Below are positions 30,247 to 33,541 of a stretch of DNA of 33,541 bases, piece after piece (position 1 is the stretch's first letter; each line of letters begins with the position of its first letter). Origin of the DNA: Acidobacteriota bacterium (GTDB taxonomy: Bacteria > Acidobacteriota > Terriglobia > Terriglobales > Acidobacteriaceae); contig JAFAUE010000176.1 of assembly GCA_019243475.1 (NCBI GenBank), positions 1-33,541 on the forward strand. The letters are read 5' to 3'. The notes under the pieces were generated by a model. It did not search any database. It saw nothing but the letters and a program-made list of their open reading frames with translations, and was not told the origin of the DNA. A program made the translations under genes and the position numbers.

Positions 30247-31335
30247 ATGAACTTGCTCGACCGCATCGACTTTAATCTTTCCCCGCGAACCAAAAAGCAG
30301 GTCTTAGCCGCCGCAGCGGTAGTCGCCGGTGGCGTCTTTCTAGCCTCCGCAGCCACGGCCGTTGCAGCGACAGCCTTGATCCGCCGCAGCCGCAATCTTT
30401 TCTCGCTTAAGGGGAAGGTCGTCTTCATCACCGGCGGCTCGCGCGGACTCGGCCTGGCGATGGCAGAAGAATTTGGACGGCGGGGTGCACGGATCGCAAT
30501 ATGCGCTCGGGACGCTGAGGAGCTCGAACGGGCCCGGCAGATTATCGAACGCGAGACTGGCGCTACGGTGATGACATTCGTCTGCGATGTGTCAGACCGC
30601 GCACAGGTAGAGGCCACGATTCAGGGCGTACAAAGCCATTTTGGAACCCTCGACGTGCTGGTAAATAACGCCGGTATCATCGCCGTCGGCCCGATCGAGA
30701 ACCAGACGCTCGATGACTTCGAAGAAGCGATGAAAATCAATTTCTGGAGCCAGGTTTACTCCACTCTCGCCGCTCTGCCCAGCATGCGCGAGCGTGCCGA
30801 GGCGCGCATTGTGAACATCACGTCGATCGGCGGCAAAGTGAGCGTTCCGCACCTGATTCCTTATTGCTGTTCAAAATTTGCTGCCGTGGCATTTTCAGAG
30901 GGATTACGCGCGGAGTTGGCGAAGACGGGCCTGAAGGTGGTAACGATCGCTCCGGGGCTCATGCGCACAGGCTCGCATATCAACGCCGACTTCAAAGGCA
31001 AGCACAGTGACGAATTCACCTGGTTCAGCCTCAGCGGCAACAATCCTGTGACTTCGATCAGCGTGGCGAGAGCGGCGAGGCAGATTGTTGGCGCTACCGT
31101 TTCGGGACGAGCTGAGCTGATCATTACCTGGCAAGCTGAATTGTTGGCGCGCTTCCACGGACTGGCGCCAGGCTTGACGACTCACATTCTCGGATTGGTG
31201 AATCGCACTCTCCCCAATGCCGGCGCCTCCGCAGAAAAGCGCAAAGGAAAAGAGAGTCACAATCTGATTACGAAGTCGCCACTCACTGCCTTGGGCGAGA
31301 TGGCAGCAAGACGATATAACCAGAAGCCGGCATAG
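30247..31335 (+). CDS. Membrane-anchored short-chain dehydrogenase/reductase
   Basis: A strong GGAGG lies seven bases before the ATG. The 362-residue protein has an N-terminal Ala/Val-rich helix (about residues 19-46) that should anchor it, followed by a classical SDR Rossmann fold: NAD(P)-binding TGGSRGLG (62-69), CDVSD (113-117), NNAG (140-143), and the catalytic set Ser193, Tyr206 and Lys210 in YCCSK. A ~100-residue C-terminal extension follows the core. Charge around the helix suggests a cytoplasmic catalytic domain. The substrate is unknown. Pairing with a GH57 gene suggests shared regulation rather than a known pathway. It ends 9 bp from a convergent gene. Confidence 0.9.
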   Translation: MNLLDRIDFNLSPRTKKQVLAAAAVVAGGVFLASAATAVAATALIRRSRNLFSLKGKVVFITGGSRGLGLAMAEEFGRRGARIAICARDAEELERARQIIERETGATVMTFVCDVSDRAQVEATIQGVQSHFGTLDVLVNNAGIIAVGPIENQTLDDFEEAMKINFWSQVYSTLAALPSMRERAEARIVNITSIGGKVSVPHLIPYCCSKFAAVAFSEGLRAELAKTGLKVVTIAPGLMRTGSHINADFKGKHSDEFTWFSLSGNNPVTSISVARAARQIVGATVSGRAELIITWQAELLARFHGLAPGLTTHILGLVNRTLPNAGASAEKRKGKESHNLITKSPLTALGEMAARRYNQKPA

Positions 31336-31344
31336 CTGAGAGCG

Positions 31345-32037
31345 TTAGGAGAGGCCCCCGGCTGTTGCCTGCTTTGCATTCTTACGCTCTGCCACCTGTT
31401 CGGCTGCGGCAAGTACTTTTTGCAGCCTGCGGGCGCGCGATTCGGGGGTGCGGTAATAGAAGATGGCCATCAGCTCGCCGCGGCGCTGGTTGGCCGTCAT
31501 GAGTTCCCAGCCGCGGCGCGCCTTCCCGTTTTGGGCAAAGCCATTCTGGATCAAAGGGGGCAACTCGATTTCGGCTACCATTGTCTCCAGTAGTCGTTCC
31601 GCCATCTGCTCCGCTCGCCGTTGTCGGCTGGCCGAACTCTTCGGCTCGGCAATCCATTTCCCAATGTAGTTTCGGTACGAATAGCTGAGATTCTCATACC
31701 ATCGCTGCAACTTTTTACTTTGTTTGAAGATAGTCGAGAGTTCTTTGGGGAGTGCAGGCTCGCGAGGAGCTGTATCGAGCGAAAGCTGGAATTGGGCAAT
31801 TGCGCCGGGGTAAATGTGCGCGCCTTTTTGCACTTTCTTATTGACTAGCAGAAAGTGCCCGCCATTCTTTTCCGAGAAGAGTGTTGTGCGAAAAGAAAAC
31901 CCATTCACTTCACCCTGTACCTTGACGCGCGATTTGCCCCAGGTCTTGCGCACATCGAAGGGAATGCGCACGATCACCCAGCCTAGAGTGGAGTCTAGAT
32001 GCTCCAGTGTGCCGCGAAAGGACTTGGAAGCAGGCAT
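31345..32037 (-). CDS. YdeI/OmpD-associated (OmdA) family protein with N-terminal DUF1905 domain
   Basis: The 230-residue protein has two parts. An N-terminal beta-barrel of the DUF1905 type (about 5-95) contains GWVIVRIPFDVRKTWG and the turn VKVQGEVNGFSFRTTLF. A C-terminal all-helical YdeI/OmdA domain (about 105-225) includes LQRWYENLSYSYRNYIGKWI, then EQMAERLL and a Lys/Arg-rich end. The fused layout is common in soil bacteria. The family is linked to bacteriocin tolerance in enterobacteria, but the biochemical role is not known. There is no signal peptide. It is 12 bp downstream of the metallopeptidase gene on the same strand and likely co-transcribed. No clear ribosome site is seen. Confidence 0.85.
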   Translation of the reverse strand: MPASKSFRGTLEHLDSTLGWVIVRIPFDVRKTWGKSRVKVQGEVNGFSFRTTLFSEKNGGHFLLVNKKVQKGAHIYPGAIAQFQLSLDTAPREPALPKELSTIFKQSKKLQRWYENLSYSYRNYIGKWIAEPKSSASRQRRAEQMAERLLETMVAEIELPPLIQNGFAQNGKARRGWELMTANQRRGELMAIFYYRTPESRARRLQKVLAAAEQVAERKNAKQATAGGLS

Positions 32038-32049
32038 TGGCTTTGCGCG

Positions 32050-33021
32050 CTATCGCGCGGCGGTGGACATGAGCTTATCAAGAGAGACGCTCACCTTGAT
32101 TGGGCGGCCGGGCTTCCCGGCATTAATGGCTTCGCGGACGACTGCCAGGGGAGCCCGGTCGTCGAAGGTGGCGAAGCCGCCTTGATGGGAGACGCCCAGG
32201 TCTTGCCATAATTTATCCAGATCGACCGATACCGGCCGGTCCTTCATTTTGTTATACAGTTCTTCCAACACGGGAACGCCCACTGCCTTGTCTCCCACTT
32301 CAAAAGCACGGCTCAGTTCCCAATCCTCGGTAATCACTCCGCCTGCGTTCATGATCGCGCGTAGAGCGTCTTCGAGACCCTTCTGGTTGTGCGTGCGCTG
32401 ATGGATCTCGATGTCGGCAAGCATGCAAAAGAGCGCTCCGCCCCAGTACGTCCGACCCCAGGTGTGCGTGTGGTCTAAACCTTCATCATCTTCTTCAGGT
32501 AGGCCCTGGTGCATGTCGCGCGCCATCTCTCCCCAAACCTGTTCTTTGTTCGCGTTTCCCGCTCGCAGCCTGGCAAAGGGTTCCACGTAGACGGCAGTGC
32601 CCTCTTCTATCCAGTGATGATCCTCAGGCACGGATGGAAATGTGAGGTGGACCATTTCGTGGGTGAGCATCCAGTCGTCTTTGAGTTCCGAAATGGGAGT
32701 CTCCGTTCCAACTGAGATTCGAATCAGTCCGCCGTTGTGGACTCCGAAGGTGTGGCCGTTGTGCACACCGCGGCCGTTGAAGCTGCGCAATTGCAAGTAG
32801 GTGTGGTCCAGAGGAAACCGGCCGTAATAGGCCACCACGGAGTTGGCCGCGTTGTGGACCCAGGTCATGAGTTGATTATGAGTCTGTTGCGACAGGTCGG
32901 AATCTAGATTCACATCCAGCGTACCTCCGCCAACTTGAAACGAAGGATCGCGTTGTTGAGCGAAAACGGCGGCGGTAAGCACGAAGATTATTCCGGATAA
33001 GAAAATGATAGAACGTGGCAT
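32050..33021 (-). CDS. Exported zinc metallopeptidase-like protein (gluzincin, HExxH)
   Basis: The start is set at the ATG at 33021, which leads into a signal peptide (IIFLSGIIFVLTAAVFA, cut before Gln22); the frame reaches a TTG at 33063 without signal character. The 323-residue product has the zinc motif HEMVH (His121, Glu122, His125) and a probable third ligand Glu140 in WIEEGTAVYVEP, the arrangement of peptidase-MA-like gluzincins. Other marks are YYGRFPLDHTYLQLR before it and WGRTYWGGALFCMLADIEIH after it. It is probably periplasmic or extracellular; the substrate is unknown. It lies between the DoxX gene (56 bp upstream) and the YdeI gene (12 bp downstream) on the same strand. Confidence 0.82.
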   Translation of the reverse strand: MPRSIIFLSGIIFVLTAAVFAQQRDPSFQVGGGTLDVNLDSDLSQQTHNQLMTWVHNAANSVVAYYGRFPLDHTYLQLRSFNGRGVHNGHTFGVHNGGLIRISVGTETPISELKDDWMLTHEMVHLTFPSVPEDHHWIEEGTAVYVEPFARLRAGNANKEQVWGEMARDMHQGLPEEDDEGLDHTHTWGRTYWGGALFCMLADIEIHQRTHNQKGLEDALRAIMNAGGVITEDWELSRAFEVGDKAVGVPVLEELYNKMKDRPVSVDLDKLWQDLGVSHQGGFATFDDRAPLAVVREAINAGKPGRPIKVSVSLDKLMSTAAR

Positions 33022-33077
33022 CGTCCTGTTGCTCCCGAGCTGGTTACAGGTTCGACGTGCCAATGTTGGAGAAGGTT

Positions 33078-33541
33078 TCAGGGTTTGCGTGAAAGAGTTG
33101 AGCCGGCCGCCGCGGCTGACGCACTATTGCGCCTGTCGAGGTACCGGGTAATGAGGTAATCGAGAGAGATCGCACCCGGTCCAAAGACCATGATCATCAA
33201 GGAGATGATGAGGAAGTTGTAAGGCGCGGCGCCCGTGAACTTGTCGGGGCTGGAGAAAAACGACTTTAACGCATCGCGATCGGCAGTGATGTAGGCGACC
33301 ACCATGTCGATTACCAGAGGAATGGAAATCAAGCGTGACGCCAAACCTAAGCAGAGAAGAATGCCTCCGCCACATTCGAGAAGTGAGACAAACCACGCGT
33401 TAAAAACAGGAAACGGAATACCAAGCTGAGTAAAGAAATCAATGGGCTTGGAAATGTCCTGGAGCTTTCCCCAACCCGCCTGAAAGAACTGAATTCCCCA
33501 GTAGAGGCGGATAAAGAGAAGAAACGGACTCTGAAAAGAAT
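33078..33541 (-). CDS. DoxX-family membrane protein (5' end cut by window)
   Basis: The frame is open from the right edge of the window to the stop at 33078, giving at least 154 residues. The visible N-terminal part reads LFIRLYWGIQFFQAGWGKLQ, a typical DoxX first helix, then GIPFP, the second helix with VSLLECGGGILLCLGLASRL, and a final helix in FLIISLMIMVFGPGAISLDYL. A TTG at 33344 is an internal codon, not the start. DoxX proteins are four-helix membrane proteins of poorly defined role, often linked with redox stress. It is probably the first visible gene of an operon with the metallopeptidase and YdeI-type genes. Confidence 0.87.
   Translation of the reverse strand, partial: SFQSPFLLFIRLYWGIQFFQAGWGKLQDISKPIDFFTQLGIPFPVFNAWFVSLLECGGGILLCLGLASRLISIPLVIDMVVAYITADRDALKSFFSSPDKFTGAAPYNFLIISLMIMVFGPGAISLDYLITRYLDRRNSASAAAAGSTLSRKP

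Noticed and set aside
32545-32590. Insertion of a REP-type peptide (PFARLRAGN) in the metallopeptidase
   Set aside because: The segment reads as part of the continuous helix after the zinc site and shows no repeat partner in the window.
33078-33344. A complete 88-codon gene starting at TTG 33344
   Set aside because: The frame stays open to the window edge with clear DoxX helices upstream, so this is the 3' part of a larger gene.

Overview
The window looks like chromosomal DNA of an Acidobacteriota (Terriglobia-type) soil bacterium. The main pointers are an 'acidobacterial duplicated orphan permease' (ADOP) at the left edge, three further MacB/FtsX-type permeases with no ATPase beside them, G+C-rich coding sequence, and short tandem repeats of 7-, 8- and 9-nt period scattered between and even inside genes. 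No rRNA, tRNA, CRISPR array, phage or insertion sequence was seen.

Layout: (1) 1-5.2 kb: end of an ADOP permease; a secreted two-FN3 glycine-zipper protein on the opposite strand; endonuclease III (nth); a BrnT/BrnA toxin-antitoxin pair. (2) 5.2-10.9 kb: an S9 prolyl-oligopeptidase-type exopeptidase, aldose 1-epimerase (galM) and the RecG helicase, all on the + strand; RecG carries two in-frame extra segments that include DNA repeats with an exact 8-nt period. (3) 10.9-12.8 kb: a long near-perfect inverted repeat between convergent genes, an unknown exported protein, and a Bcp/PrxQ peroxiredoxin whose peroxidatic cysteine codon is TGA. The frame is otherwise intact on both sides and a hairpin follows at bacterial-SECIS distance, so this is best read as a selenocysteine peroxiredoxin; a simple ORF scan would miss it. 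(4) 12.8-18.2 kb: one 1766-residue exported protein with an N,N-dimethylformamidase-beta-like domain, an Ig-like domain, eight Big_2-type Ig repeats and two LamG-type domains. (5) 18.4-24.5 kb: a YhhQ-family queuosine-precursor transporter, a FtsX-type permease, an asparagine synthetase, a lipoprotein phosphoesterase (acid phosphatase family) and a small exported protein. (6) 24.6-27.1 kb: two directly abutting MacB-type permeases. (7) 27.1-27.7 kb: a DinJ/YafQ-type toxin-antitoxin pair whose toxin is frameshifted, with a double palindrome upstream. (8) 27.8-33.5 kb: a GH57/DUF3536 glycosidase with a membrane-anchored short-chain dehydrogenase in one operon, then, on the minus strand, a DoxX-type membrane protein (cut by the window edge), a gluzincin-type metallopeptidase and a YdeI/OmdA-family protein.

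Most of the window is housekeeping plus typical acidobacterial accessory genes and does not form a single pathway. The observations most worth following are the TGA-containing peroxiredoxin with its hairpin, the short-period repeats inside recG, the frameshifted YafQ next to an intact antitoxin and operator, and several leader hairpins (a sequestered Shine-Dalgarno in front of the phosphoesterase gene, a palindrome on the asnB -35 box).
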